Part shown: positions 6,035-12,624 of the stretch, one piece after another
Position numbering within the stretch: position 1 is the first letter of the stretch
Layout: the number at the start of each line of letters is the position of its first letter
Source: Acidobacteriota bacterium
GTDB taxonomy: Bacteria > Acidobacteriota > Thermoanaerobaculia > Multivoradales > UBA5704
NCBI GenBank assembly: GCA_003223675.1
Contig: QHVW01000845.1
Location: 1-12,624 of the forward strand
Reading direction: 5' to 3'
DNA: 12,624 nucleotides
The notes under the pieces: generated by a model
The model's input: only the letters and a program-made list of their open reading frames with translations
The model's database searches: none
Told to the model about the DNA's origin: nothing
Made by a program: the position numbers and the translations under genes

Positions 6035-7279
6035 TCAGGGGCAGGTCGCGAACGCCGCCGTGTCCTGGAGCGGCGCGAAGGGTTTGCCCTGGGGATTCCG
6101 GTAGATCATGACCGCGCCGGTCCGGGTGTCGGTCACCGTCAGGGTGGTCTCCACGTCGCTCAGGCCGCCGGCGAAGACCCAGTGGCGTTGGTTGAAGCCA
6201 CAGGCGTCGAGCACCTTGACCACCAGCTCCACGTTGTCCGCGCCGAAGAACCAGAAGTAGCCGCTCTCTCTCGTCAGCCGCACGGCGTGGCCCGGACCCG
6301 TAGAGCCGTCCGGGATGCGCCAGGCCACCTCGACGCGGAACCGGCCGTCTTCCAGACACAGGTGCGTATCGTCCTCCGCGCAGGCGGCGTCGTCCGGAGT
6401 GAAGATGAGATAGGTGGGAAAGACCAGCGGGCTGCCGGTGCCCACGGGGCCGAGGAACGTGCCGTCGCTCCCGCGGTAGCGCAGCACCTGGAAGGAGCTG
6501 ACGCTGACCACGTAGAGATTGCCGTCCCGCCCGAAGCCCAGGCCGTAGGGGCCGTCCAGGCCGCCGCTCCGCGCCGGCACGAAGACGTCCCGGAAGGCGC
6601 CCGTCCGGCCGTCGTAGCGCAGCACCTGATGCGTGAGCAGGCTGCTGACGTAGAGGTTGCCGTCCGGCCCGAAGGCGAGCCCGACCGGCGTCCGCAGACC
6701 GCCGCTGCCCGCGGTGACGAAGGCCCCGCGGAAGGCGCCGGTCCGGCCGTCGTAGCGCAGCACCTCGTGGGTGTCGCTGCTGCTCACGTAGAGACTGCCG
6801 TCGGGGCCGAAGACGATGCCGCTGGGGGTCTGGAGCCCGCCGGTGTGAGGCGGCACGAAGGTGTCCAGGAAGGCGCCGGTCCGGCCGTCGTAGCGCAGCA
6901 CCGTATGGGCGTGGGTGCTGCTCACGTAGAGGTTGCCGTCCGGGCCGAAAGTCGGGACCTCGGCGATGTCCATCCCGCCGCTGCCGCTCGGGACGAAGGT
7001 GCCGAGCGAAGCTCCGGTCCTGCCGTCGTAGCGCAGCACGGAGCTCGCCCTCTCGTTGCTGACGTAGAGGTTGCCGTCGGGGCCGAAGGCCATGCCGTCC
7101 GGGCTGATCAGCCCCCCCGAGCCCGCGGGCACGAAGGAGCCGAGCCAGGAGCCGGTCGCGAGGTCGAAACGCTCGACGGACCCCGAGCCGTTGCTCGACA
7201 CCAGGAGGGCGGCCCAGGCCGGGCTCAGCAGAGACAGGAGCCCGGCGGCTCCGAGGAGCCAGGAATACCTTCGAATCAT
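6035..7279 (-). CDS. Secreted six-bladed NHL/SMP-30-like beta-propeller with lineage-type C-terminal domain
   Basis: A 414-residue protein beginning with a Sec signal peptide (MIRRYSWLLGAAGLLSLLSP, cleavage near AWA-A at 23/24). Residues about 24-295 form a propeller. The block FGPDGNLYVSS...VLRYDGRTGAF...FVP...GG recurs with FG(P/R)DG starting exactly at 65, 111, 157, 203 and 249, a constant 46-residue period, with a degenerate first blade before it. Residues about 297-414 form a separate beta-rich domain with four cysteines (C300, C308, C360, C413) and FRVEVAWR, SGYFWFF and NVELVVKVLD. I associate this module with secreted proteins of Acidobacteriota. Propellers of this type bind ligands or proteins; some are lactonases, but no catalytic metal site is identifiable, so function is unknown. 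The start ATG 7279 is 6 bp past the stop of the ATPase gene, with GAGGGTGA upstream. The stop lies 8 bp from the convergent permease remnant, with no terminator between. Confidence 0.85.
   Translation of the reverse strand: MIRRYSWLLGAAGLLSLLSPAWAALLVSSNGSGSVERFDLATGSWLGSFVPAGSGGLISPDGMAFGPDGNLYVSNERASSVLRYDGRTGASLGTFVPSGSGGMDIAEVPTFGPDGNLYVSSTHAHTVLRYDGRTGAFLDTFVPPHTGGLQTPSGIVFGPDGSLYVSSSDTHEVLRYDGRTGAFRGAFVTAGSGGLRTPVGLAFGPDGNLYVSSLLTHQVLRYDGRTGAFRDVFVPARSGGLDGPYGLGFGRDGNLYVVSVSSFQVLRYRGSDGTFLGPVGTGSPLVFPTYLIFTPDDAACAEDDTHLCLEDGRFRVEVAWRIPDGSTGPGHAVRLTRESGYFWFFGADNVELVVKVLDACGFNQRHWVFAGGLSDVETTLTVTDTRTGAVMIYRNPQGKPFAPLQDTAAFATCP
6398..7087 (-). repeat. Five in-register 138-bp intragenic repeats encoding propeller blades
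   Basis: The propeller gene repeats at the DNA level with a period of 138 bp and no indels. On the plus strand, GCCGTCGTAGCGCAGCAC begins at 6608, 6746, 6884 and 7022, and a variant with the same GTAGCGCAGCAC core sits in register at 6476. Each unit encodes one 46-residue blade. Confidence 0.85.
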
Positions 7280-7285
7280 GGTCCA

Positions 7286-7849
7286 TCACCCTCGCGAACG
7301 GACATCGTACAGCTCCCGCAACGCCAGCCGCAGATCGCCGCGATGCCGGACGAACAGCTCCGCGATCTCCTCCCCGTCCGCCGTTCCCGCCAGATCCGTG
7401 ATGATCCCCGCCAGCAGCTCCGGCGTGGTGCGGCATTCGTGGAGCGTCGGCAGGAGCCCGGGACGGTGGGAGGTGACGATCAATCCCGCGGCGTCGCGGC
7501 TGCGCAGGCGCAGGGTCCACCAGGAGAGGGCGTCGAGTTGCTCAGCGCCGTCCACCAGCAGGAGATCGCGGGGATCTGGATTCTGGAAGAGCGCCGCGCT
7601 CCGGACGGCACCGAGCCGCCGGTCCCCCTGACGCAGGGTCGCCGTCCGCACCCGGAAGCCCCGTTCGGCGAGCCGCGCCCCGAGATCCTCCAGCAGCGTG
7701 GTCTTGCCATGGCCGTGCGGCCCCACCAGGGCGGCCCGGAAAGCGAGCGCGGCCAGGCGCTCCAGCAGCTCCTCCCAGGAGACGCCCGCGAGGCGGTAGC
7801 GGATGGCGTGGACCCGCCGGACGGCGAACGGGTTATCCCGGGCCCGCAA
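7286..7849 (-). CDS. Small P-loop ATPase (AAA/ExeA-like ATP-binding protein)
   Basis: A 187-residue cytosolic NTPase. The Walker A motif GPHGHGKTT is at 43-51 (Lys49). The Walker B-type strand DLLLVDGAEQL is at 95-105 (Asp100), with VDG-E replacing the commoner DE. A sensor-1-like strand GLIVTSHRP spans 122-130. The helical tail (about 135-187) ends in a lid-like HRGDLRLALRELYDVRSRG segment. It is short for an AAA protein and lacks an obvious arginine finger or added DNA-binding domain. I recall similar stand-alone ATP-binding proteins starting NPF.V.RV in Acidobacteriota and Planctomycetota, without a known function. The start is TTG 7849, with GGAG 7 nt before it. It overlaps the end of the upstream arrestin-like gene by 17 bp, so translation is probably coupled. 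The stop is 6 bp before the propeller gene. Confidence 0.8.
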   Translation of the reverse strand: MRARDNPFAVRRVHAIRYRLAGVSWEELLERLAALAFRAALVGPHGHGKTTLLEDLGARLAERGFRVRTATLRQGDRRLGAVRSAALFQNPDPRDLLLVDGAEQLDALSWWTLRLRSRDAAGLIVTSHRPGLLPTLHECRTTPELLAGIITDLAGTADGEEIAELFVRHRGDLRLALRELYDVRSRG

Positions 7850-8228
7850 CTGCGACTCCGGAGCTGAGCAGGAGCTCCTGCCGGGTGGGCGAGACGGTGA
7901 TCGGCAGCCGCTCGGCCCGCGAGCCGGGCTCGGCCACCACCTCCAGGGCCCAGGAGAGCGAGATCAGCCGGCCCGAGAAGCTGTAGGGCCCCGCCGGCAG
8001 GCGGATCTGGAACGGCCGGACCTCGTTCCTCCCCGGATCGGCCAGCGGCACGCTGGCGACGACGCCGACGTCCTGATCCCCCTTCCCCTCCGTGTACCAG
8101 AGGAGGCGCAGCTCCACGCTCCGCGCCGGCACGTTGAAGCGCCAGCCGACCGTCCCCTCGACCGTCTCCCCCGGCAGGAAGGCGGTCACGCCGTCGCGCG
8201 TCTCGATCCGCATCCACTCCATCTCCAT
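7833..8228 (-). CDS. Small arrestin-like beta-sandwich protein, function unknown
   Basis: A 131-residue soluble protein without signal peptide or TM helix. The sequence reads as alternating beta strands with arrestin-fold features: FLPGETVEGTVGWRF (17-31), a central LRLLWYTEGKGDQDVGVV (40-57), RPFQIRLPAGPYSFSG (71-86), the strand LISLSWALEVVA (88-99), and ITVSPTRQELLL (110-121). The pattern resembles one domain of an arrestin/Vps26-like protein, and the neighbouring upstream gene also ends in such a domain. The fold call is inference from strand pattern. The start was chosen at ATG 8228 (MEMEWMRIETRDG) because it overlaps the upstream stop as TGATG (8230-8226), a classical coupled start. The frame extends 24 codons upstream to 8300, but that part lies inside the preceding gene and reads as low-complexity Ala/Gly/Arg. 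Its end overlaps the ATPase gene by 17 bp. Confidence 0.8.
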   Translation of the reverse strand: MEMEWMRIETRDGVTAFLPGETVEGTVGWRFNVPARSVELRLLWYTEGKGDQDVGVVASVPLADPGRNEVRPFQIRLPAGPYSFSGRLISLSWALEVVAEPGSRAERLPITVSPTRQELLLSSGVAVAGPG

Positions 8229-9349
8229 CAGACCGCTCCTCCGGGCTGCACCACCACCTCGTACTCCTCCTGAGTGTCGGGCCAGCGCGGCAGCTCGCAT
8301 TGGGCCTTGAGGGTCCAGACGATCTTGTTGTGAGTCGAGCGGAAGGACGGCACCGCTCCAGCGGGAACCGTGAAGCTCGCCGAGCTCCCTGCGGAGATCT
8401 CATCACTTTGCGCGCAATCGACGACCGGCAGCGTGAGGAAGGTCTCGCGGTCGGTGTAGGTGCTGGTGCCGCGCCGGTACCGCGCCTCCTCCCGGCCCTC
8501 GAAGGTGAGCAGCACCCGGCTCACCCCCCGCCCGCCGCTCCCCAGCCGCCACTGCACGAAGGCGGTCTGCCCTGGGACGAGCACGCCGGGGGTCATGGTG
8601 ATCGACAGGCGCGGATTGAACAGCACCAGAAGCTGCCGGACCACGCCGAAGATCAGCGCCAGCCCGACCAGGATGAAGGGGACGAGGAAGGCCGTGAGAC
8701 AGCCGTCCGGCCGGTGCTCTTTCCAGCCCAGGGCCATCTGCCAGACGAAGACGGAGACGATCTTCAGCTCGACCGGCCCGTTGCCGGCCGCGGTGAGCGG
8801 CACGCCGAACGGCGACTCCCCCGCCGGCATTGCCGAGACCGCCCCACCGCGGCCGGAGCGGAGCGTCAACACCAGCCCGCCGAGGCCGATCGCCAGGAAA
8901 ACCAACGGCAGCAGGCCGATCAGGTAGGCCGGCGAGAGGCCTCGCGACAGCACGGCCTCGTTGGGATCGCCGGGATCGACCCAGCAGGTCACCCGCGAGC
9001 CCGGCGGATAGCGGTCGACGATCCGCTGCTTCCCCTCCCTGCCGCTCGACGAGCCCCCCATGAAGTCGTAGCGGCTCCCCACGTGCGTGCTGCCGCCGGC
9101 CGTCCAGGAATAGCGGACGTCCACCTTGTAGGTGATGCCGTCCGAGCCGGAGACCTCCGTCACCTGGCTGGAGAGGACGTCGCACTGCGCCTCCGTCCAC
9201 GACCGCGAGACGACGAGCTTCGACAGGGGCTTCCAGAGCGTGAGGTAGGAGCCGACCCCGCCGAGCAGGAAGAAGATGAGGAAAAAGAACACCAGGCACC
9301 CCTTGACGGGGGCGGCGTTGCTGCGCTGCGAGAGGGGCGTGGTGGGCAT
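8228..9349 (-). CDS. DUF3592 membrane protein with C-terminal arrestin-like domain
   Basis: A 373-residue membrane protein. TM1 lies at about 17-38. An extracytoplasmic DUF3592-like domain spans about 49-135, with W51, ITYKVDVRYSW (72-82), IVDRYPPGSRVTCWVDPGDP (110-129) and EAVLSRG, the usual 'PG..v.c.vdP.dp..avL' signature. TM2 lies at about 141-163 and another hydrophobic segment at about 216-243. A C-terminal beta-rich domain (249-368) has SITMTPGVLVPGQTAFVQW, TFEGREEARY, SASFTVPAGAVPSFRS and IVWTLKAQ, a pattern typical of arrestin-like domains. Function unknown. It heads a tightly overlapping cluster with a second arrestin-like protein and an ATPase. The start at ATG 9349 is supported by an in-frame TAG at 9367-9365, which itself forms part of a TAGAAT -10-like element, implying a very short leader. 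Confidence 0.82.
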   Translation of the reverse strand: MPTTPLSQRSNAAPVKGCLVFFFLIFFLLGGVGSYLTLWKPLSKLVVSRSWTEAQCDVLSSQVTEVSGSDGITYKVDVRYSWTAGGSTHVGSRYDFMGGSSSGREGKQRIVDRYPPGSRVTCWVDPGDPNEAVLSRGLSPAYLIGLLPLVFLAIGLGGLVLTLRSGRGGAVSAMPAGESPFGVPLTAAGNGPVELKIVSVFVWQMALGWKEHRPDGCLTAFLVPFILVGLALIFGVVRQLLVLFNPRLSITMTPGVLVPGQTAFVQWRLGSGGRGVSRVLLTFEGREEARYRRGTSTYTDRETFLTLPVVDCAQSDEISAGSSASFTVPAGAVPSFRSTHNKIVWTLKAQCELPRWPDTQEEYEVVVQPGGAV

Positions 9350-9361
9350 TGGGCGGCGGGT

Positions 9362-9367
9362 ATTCTA
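9362..9367 (-). promoter_or_regulatory. Possible -10 element (TAGAAT) for the minus-strand four-gene cluster
   Basis: On the minus strand TAGAAT occupies 9367 to 9362 and predicts +1 near 9355, only about 6 nt before the ATG at 9349. No convincing -35 is seen. If real, the lead gene would be nearly leaderless, like the second TPR gene. Confidence 0.4.
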
Positions 9368-9405
9368 CTCCGGTCGCCGCCGCGGGTCCCCGTCACTTTC
9401 TTCAT

Positions 9406-9459
9406 CGGACCGATCCGTCCGATCCGACCGATCCGACCGATCCGACGGATCGGACCGAT
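9406..9459. repeat. Six-unit 9-bp tandem repeat (consensus CCGACCGAT)
   Basis: Six contiguous 9-mers fill 9406-9459: CGGACCGAT, CCGTCCGAT, CCGACCGAT (twice), CCGACGGAT, CGGACCGAT. They differ only by C/G or A/T exchanges at positions 2, 4 and 6. Several junctions are perfect short palindromes, such as CCGATCC-GAC-GGATCGG (9438-9454). The array sits in the 134-bp spacer between the kinase stop and the DUF3592 start. No T-tract follows on the minus strand, so it does not look like a standard terminator. Confidence 0.9.
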
Positions 9460-9483
9460 AACGCCAATTCTGACAAGCAGCGC

Positions 9484-12099
9484 TCAGACCGGGCTCTCGC
9501 CCTCCTGGGCCGCCGCGGTGAGCGCGGAGAGCACGCGCCGGTATTCCCTTTCGAGAGCGGTGAGGGAGCCGGCCAGGGCTTCGGTCCGGATGTTGGTCGG
9601 CAGTTGCTCGAGCTCGCCGCAGATCGCGGACAGGCCCATCGCTCCCAACAGCGCGCTGCTCCCCTTGAGCGCGTGCGCGCTCCGCCGGAGCAGCGGCCAG
9701 TCGCCGCGGGCGAGGGCCGTCCGGATCTCGGTCACGTGGGCGCGGGATTGAAACGCCGCCGTGAGCTCGCTCAGCACGTCCCGCCCCACGACCCGCCCCA
9801 GCCCTTGCAGCTCCGTGAGCCGGGCGCCGTCGAGCGGCGGCTCATCGTCCGGCCCGGCGGCGGGCCGCTCCGGCTCGGGCGAGGCGCCGCCCGCTTCGCT
9901 CAGCCAGTGCTCCAGCTTCTTCCGCAGGTTCTCCTCGACGAACGGCTTGGTGAGGTAATCGTCCATCCCCGCGGCGAGGCAGCGGTCCAGGTCCTCTCGC
10001 GTCGCGTGAGCGGTCAACGCCACGATGGGAATCCGCCGGTTCTTCTCCGGGCCGCCGCGGATCCGGCGCGTGGCCTCGTACCCGTCGAGATCCGGCATCT
10101 GGCAATCCATCAGGACGAGAGCGAAATCGCCGCTCGCCAGCGCCTGCAGTGCCTCGCATCCGTTGTGCACGGCGACGGTGTCATAGCCCATCGCGGCGAG
10201 CTGCTCGACCACGACGAGCTGATTGATCACGTTGTCTTCCGCCACCAGAATGCGGTGGTGCCGGCCCGCCGGCCTCACGGCCTTTGGAACGGAGAGGTCC
10301 GGCGGCGCCGCGGGCTCGAGCCCCAGGATGAGCCAGAAGGTCGAGCCCTCCCCCGGCCGGCTCTCGAACCCGATCTCGCCCCCCATCTGCTCGACGATCC
10401 GCTTGCTGATCGCGAGGCCCAGACCGGTGCCGCCGAACCGCCGCGAGGTGGAGCTGTCGGCCTGGGAGAAGAGCCCGAAGATACGGCCCTGGCTCTCGGC
10501 GGGAATGCCGATCCCCGTGTCGCGCACCACGAACCGCAACCGGCCGTTCGGGAGCCGCGACACCTCGACGTCCACCGTGCCGGCGGGGGTGAACTTCAGC
10601 GCGTTGCCGATCAGGTTCGTGAGCACCTGGCGCAGGCGGGCGGGATCGCCCCAGACCCAATCCGGCACGCCATCGCCGCAGGTGAGGTTGAGCTCGGTGT
10701 CGCGGCTGCCGGCGGTGAACCGCAACAGATCGACGATCTCGCCCAGGGCACCTTTGAGATCGAAGGGCGCCCGTTCGAGCGCCAGGGTGCCGGCGTCGAT
10801 CCGCGAGAAATCCAGAATGTCGTCGATCAACCGCAACAGCGAGGTCGCCGAGCTCTGGATCAGCTCGGCATAATCGCTCTGTTGCGCCGACAGGCCGGTC
10901 TTGCGCAGCAGACCGATCAGGCCCAGGATGCCTGCCATCGGCGTCCGGATCTCATGGCTCATGTTGGCCAGGAAGCGGCCCTTGGCCTGGTCGGCCTGCT
11001 CCGCCGCCTCTTTCGCCAGCCGCAGCTCCTCGGCCCGGCGCCGCTCCGTGACGTCGCGGTTGATGCTCAGGATCGCCGGGCGGCCTTCATATTCGATCGC
11101 TGAAGCGTTGATCTCGAGAAACATCCGGCTGCCGTCCTTGCGAAGCTGGACGGTCTCGAAGTTGTAGAAGACCCCACGCTCCAGCGTCGCGAGGATGTGC
11201 TGCCGCCCGCGCGGGACGTTCTCGGAGATCCGCTCCAGCGACATGCCGATGAATTCCTCCCGGCTGAAGCCGTAGACCTCGCAGGCCCGGGGATTGACGT
11301 TGAGGACGACCTCGTCGCCGGGTGACAGGATGAGGATGGCATCGTGAGCGTTCTCGAAAATCCGGCGATAGTCGAGGCTCGCCTTGCGCAGCTCCTCGGC
11401 GCGTTGATCGACTCGCCGCTCGAGCTCGTCGCGGTCCCGGCGCAGCTCCTGCTGGGCCGCCTCCAGCTCGGCGGTGCGGACCGCGAGCTGATGGGAGCGC
11501 AGGAGGCCCGCCCAGCGATCGGCATGAAGCTGGGCACCCAGCGCGAAGAGATAGAGGAAGAAGACCGCCAGGCAGAGGAGCTCCCAGGGGCCCAGATGCC
11601 ATGTGGATGCGCCGGAGACGCCGGCCAGGGCCAGGACCACCGGCAGGCAGAGGATGACGACGAAGGCCACGGTGACGCGCGGCGCCTGGCAGTAGAGCAG
11701 GACGGCCATGCTCGCCATCACGGCGACGATGGTGAGGACGAAGAACGCTCGCACCCCCGGACCCAGGCTCGTGATCACCGCGAAGTACAGCCAGCCGAGT
11801 AGCAGAGCCTTCGCAATCAAAGTGGAATAGAAAGCAATTCTCCACCGTTGTGGGCTGGCGTGGAAGATCGCGTCGAATCGCCGGGCCAGATGGACGCGCA
11901 ACGCGGCGAGGGCCAGGACGGCGACCGCCGCGGCGGCGAACAGGAAGGGGCTCTTCCGGTGGAGGTCCGCCGTCGCCCCGAGGACCACCAGGGCGAAGGG
12001 ATAGCTGACCGCCCCAATGAGAGAATGCCGGGCGGACAGCCGGTCTGCGGCCTCCCACACCGCGGGAGGGATCTGAGGCGGACTCCCTGATCGGGACAT
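9484..12099 (-). CDS. Tripartite hybrid sensor histidine kinase (6TM-PAS-HisKA-HATPase-REC-HPt)
   Basis: An 871-residue inner-membrane phosphorelay kinase with ArcB/BarA-like order. Six predicted TM helices (about 25-43, 51-68, 88-110, 117-137, 140-160, 171-191) have very short loops and no periplasmic sensor domain. A coiled coil (about 200-245) leads to a PAS domain (about 242-350). HisKA has phospho-acceptor His382 in SHEIRTP. The ATPase domain has N-box NLIGNALKF (495-503), G1 DTGIGIP (527-533) and G2 GGTGLGLAIS. The receiver (about 615-735) has E621/D622, phospho-acceptor Asp665 in LMDCQMPD, T696 and K718. The HPt domain (about 755-865) has His809 in AHALKGSS. All key residues are present, so it should be active. 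No partner response regulator lies in the window. The start ATG 12099 has AGAGG about 9 nt upstream. It is transcribed away from msrA. The input signal is unknown and may be sensed within the membrane or by PAS. Confidence 0.95.
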   Translation of the reverse strand: MSRSGSPPQIPPAVWEAADRLSARHSLIGAVSYPFALVVLGATADLHRKSPFLFAAAAVAVLALAALRVHLARRFDAIFHASPQRWRIAFYSTLIAKALLLGWLYFAVITSLGPGVRAFFVLTIVAVMASMAVLLYCQAPRVTVAFVVILCLPVVLALAGVSGASTWHLGPWELLCLAVFFLYLFALGAQLHADRWAGLLRSHQLAVRTAELEAAQQELRRDRDELERRVDQRAEELRKASLDYRRIFENAHDAILILSPGDEVVLNVNPRACEVYGFSREEFIGMSLERISENVPRGRQHILATLERGVFYNFETVQLRKDGSRMFLEINASAIEYEGRPAILSINRDVTERRRAEELRLAKEAAEQADQAKGRFLANMSHEIRTPMAGILGLIGLLRKTGLSAQQSDYAELIQSSATSLLRLIDDILDFSRIDAGTLALERAPFDLKGALGEIVDLLRFTAGSRDTELNLTCGDGVPDWVWGDPARLRQVLTNLIGNALKFTPAGTVDVEVSRLPNGRLRFVVRDTGIGIPAESQGRIFGLFSQADSSTSRRFGGTGLGLAISKRIVEQMGGEIGFESRPGEGSTFWLILGLEPAAPPDLSVPKAVRPAGRHHRILVAEDNVINQLVVVEQLAAMGYDTVAVHNGCEALQALASGDFALVLMDCQMPDLDGYEATRRIRGGPEKNRRIPIVALTAHATREDLDRCLAAGMDDYLTKPFVEENLRKKLEHWLSEAGGASPEPERPAAGPDDEPPLDGARLTELQGLGRVVGRDVLSELTAAFQSRAHVTEIRTALARGDWPLLRRSAHALKGSSALLGAMGLSAICGELEQLPTNIRTEALAGSLTALEREYRRVLSALTAAAQEGESPV

Positions 12100-12144
12100 G
12101 CCAGATGACCTCTTAGCAAGAGCTTAGGAGCAGGGACAGAGGTA

Positions 12145-12173
12145 ATTCTAGCAGGTCCGCGCCCGCCTGAACA
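12145..12173 (-). promoter_or_regulatory. Probable extended -10 promoter for the hybrid kinase gene
   Basis: The minus strand carries TGCTAGAAT, an extended -10 (TGn) followed by TAGAAT at 12150 to 12145. A weak TGTTCA (12173 to 12168, 3/6 to TTGACA) sits 17 bp further upstream. The predicted start is near 12138, leaving a leader of about 38 nt that contains AGAGG before ATG 12099. Confidence 0.45.
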
Positions 12174-12279
12174 GCGGATTGTCCCCGCGCCGAATCCGTA
12201 AGCTTCTGAGAAACGTATCAACCCTTGAAGGCAGCCGCGCCCGCGCGCCTGCCTCCGACTTCCCCAAGGGAGACTTGCG

Positions 12280-12624
12280 ATGCACAGCAGAATCAAGACC
12301 ATCGCCGCGACCCTGGCGCTCGTGGCGTGCGGATGGGCCTGCCGGGTGGCGGCCGACGCGATCGACAAGGCGATCCCCCCTCCGGCGGAGGACATCCCCG
12401 CCGCCGAGGCGACCGGGCCGCAGACGGCCGTCGTCGCCGGCGGCTGCTTCTGGGGCATGCAGGGCATGTTCGAGCACGTGCAGGGGGTGACCAAGGTCGT
12501 CGCCGGCTATTCGGGAGGCAGCAGGGAGACGGCGCGCTACGAGATGGTAGGCACCGAGAGGACGGGCCACGCCGAGTCGGTGGAGATCACCTTCGACCCC
12601 CAGCGGATCACCTACGGGCAGCTC
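12280..12624 (+). CDS. msrA: Peptide-methionine (S)-S-oxide reductase MsrA, exported form (5' part only)
   Basis: The first 115 codons of an MsrA that runs off the window. The enzyme reduces methionine-S-sulfoxide in oxidised proteins. The catalytic cysteine is Cys56 in GGCFWGMQGMFEHV, followed by family blocks GVTKVVAGYSGG and TGHAESVEITFDP (the Glu of HAES is part of the active site). The N-terminus is an export signal: basic MHSRIK, then a hydrophobic core. LVAC at 14-17 fits a lipobox with Cys17 as lipidation site; a Sec cleavage near ADA (25-27) is the alternative. A Pro/Ala-rich linker (about 32-50) joins it to the enzyme domain. It therefore probably acts outside the cytoplasm as a lipoprotein or soluble periplasmic enzyme. 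The start ATG 12280 has AGGGAG 7 nt upstream. It is divergent from the hybrid kinase gene across 180 bp. The C-terminal resolving cysteines, or any fused MsrB, cannot be seen. Confidence 0.93.
   Translation, partial: MHSRIKTIAATLALVACGWACRVAADAIDKAIPPPAEDIPAAEATGPQTAVVAGGCFWGMQGMFEHVQGVTKVVAGYSGGSRETARYEMVGTERTGHAESVEITFDPQRITYGQL

Noticed and set aside
5673..7520. 615-codon minus-strand frame overlapping the propeller gene
   Set aside because: It is out of phase with the propeller repeats and the ATPase, and its repetitive look is the 138-bp repeat read in the wrong frame.
5777..7867. Apparent 845-residue plus-strand fusion beginning with the TSUP permease
   Set aside because: After 5776 the translation is low-complexity and runs antisense to the propeller and ATPase genes, while the true permease C-terminus continues in another frame.
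9160..9405. 81-codon minus-strand frame starting MKKVTGTRGG just upstream of the DUF3592 gene
   Set aside because: It overlaps the DUF3592 gene in a different frame, becomes Ser/Pro/Arg low-complexity, and shows no Shine-Dalgarno or family features.
9349..11103. 584-codon plus-strand open frame covering the 9-bp repeat and the antisense of the kinase
   Set aside because: The acidic DPTDPTD stretch comes from translating the minisatellite. The remainder is antisense to conserved HPt, REC and HATPase domains.
12205..12214. Near-palindrome TTCTGAGAA upstream of msrA as a possible operator
   Set aside because: Too short and single-copy, with no neighbouring half-sites or recognisable promoter to anchor it.

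Overview
The window is high-GC (roughly two thirds G+C) and densely coded on both strands. It looks like bacterial chromosome from an environmental lineage. The best taxonomic hint is the secreted propeller protein at 6035-7279. Its C-terminal module (a Cys-rich start, an 'FRVEVAWR' strand, an 'SGYFWFF' turn and 'NVELVVKVLD') is one I associate with Acidobacteriota, especially the Thermoanaerobaculia group. That assignment rests on memory of the family and is not proved here. No phage, transposon, CRISPR, tRNA or rRNA was found.

Left part, plus strand. fhs (formate-tetrahydrofolate ligase) starts one base before the window. It is followed after 6 bp by a YhhN-family membrane protein (lysoplasmalogenase type). 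A small DUF2089-type zinc-ribbon/HTH regulator comes next, with its own sigma-70-like promoter, and the run ends at a strong hairpin terminator (2732-2752). Next are two tandem, full-length paralogous membrane-anchored TPR proteins (2848-4083 and 4133-5326). The second has a perfect TATAAT placed so that its mRNA should be leaderless. The plus-strand run ends in a TauE/SafE-type (TSUP) permease gene broken by an internal frame-shifting deletion (5330-6026).

Middle part, minus strand (read right to left from 9349 to 6035). A compact four-gene cluster encodes a DUF3592 membrane protein with a C-terminal arrestin-like domain, a small arrestin-like protein, a small P-loop ATPase and a secreted six-bladed NHL-like beta-propeller. 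The first three genes overlap at their ends and the fourth follows after 6 bp, so they are probably co-transcribed and translationally coupled. The first three are the best candidate here for an undescribed functional unit.

Right part. A spacer with a six-unit 9-bp minisatellite (9406-9459) separates this cluster from a large minus-strand hybrid sensor kinase (six TM helices, coiled coil, PAS, HisKA, HATPase, REC, HPt). Across a 180-bp intergenic region, diverging from the kinase, is the 5' part of msrA on the plus strand. It encodes an exported, possibly lipid-anchored, methionine sulfoxide reductase and runs off the window end.

Many long open frames opposite or out of phase with these genes are GC-rich shadows and are not annotated.
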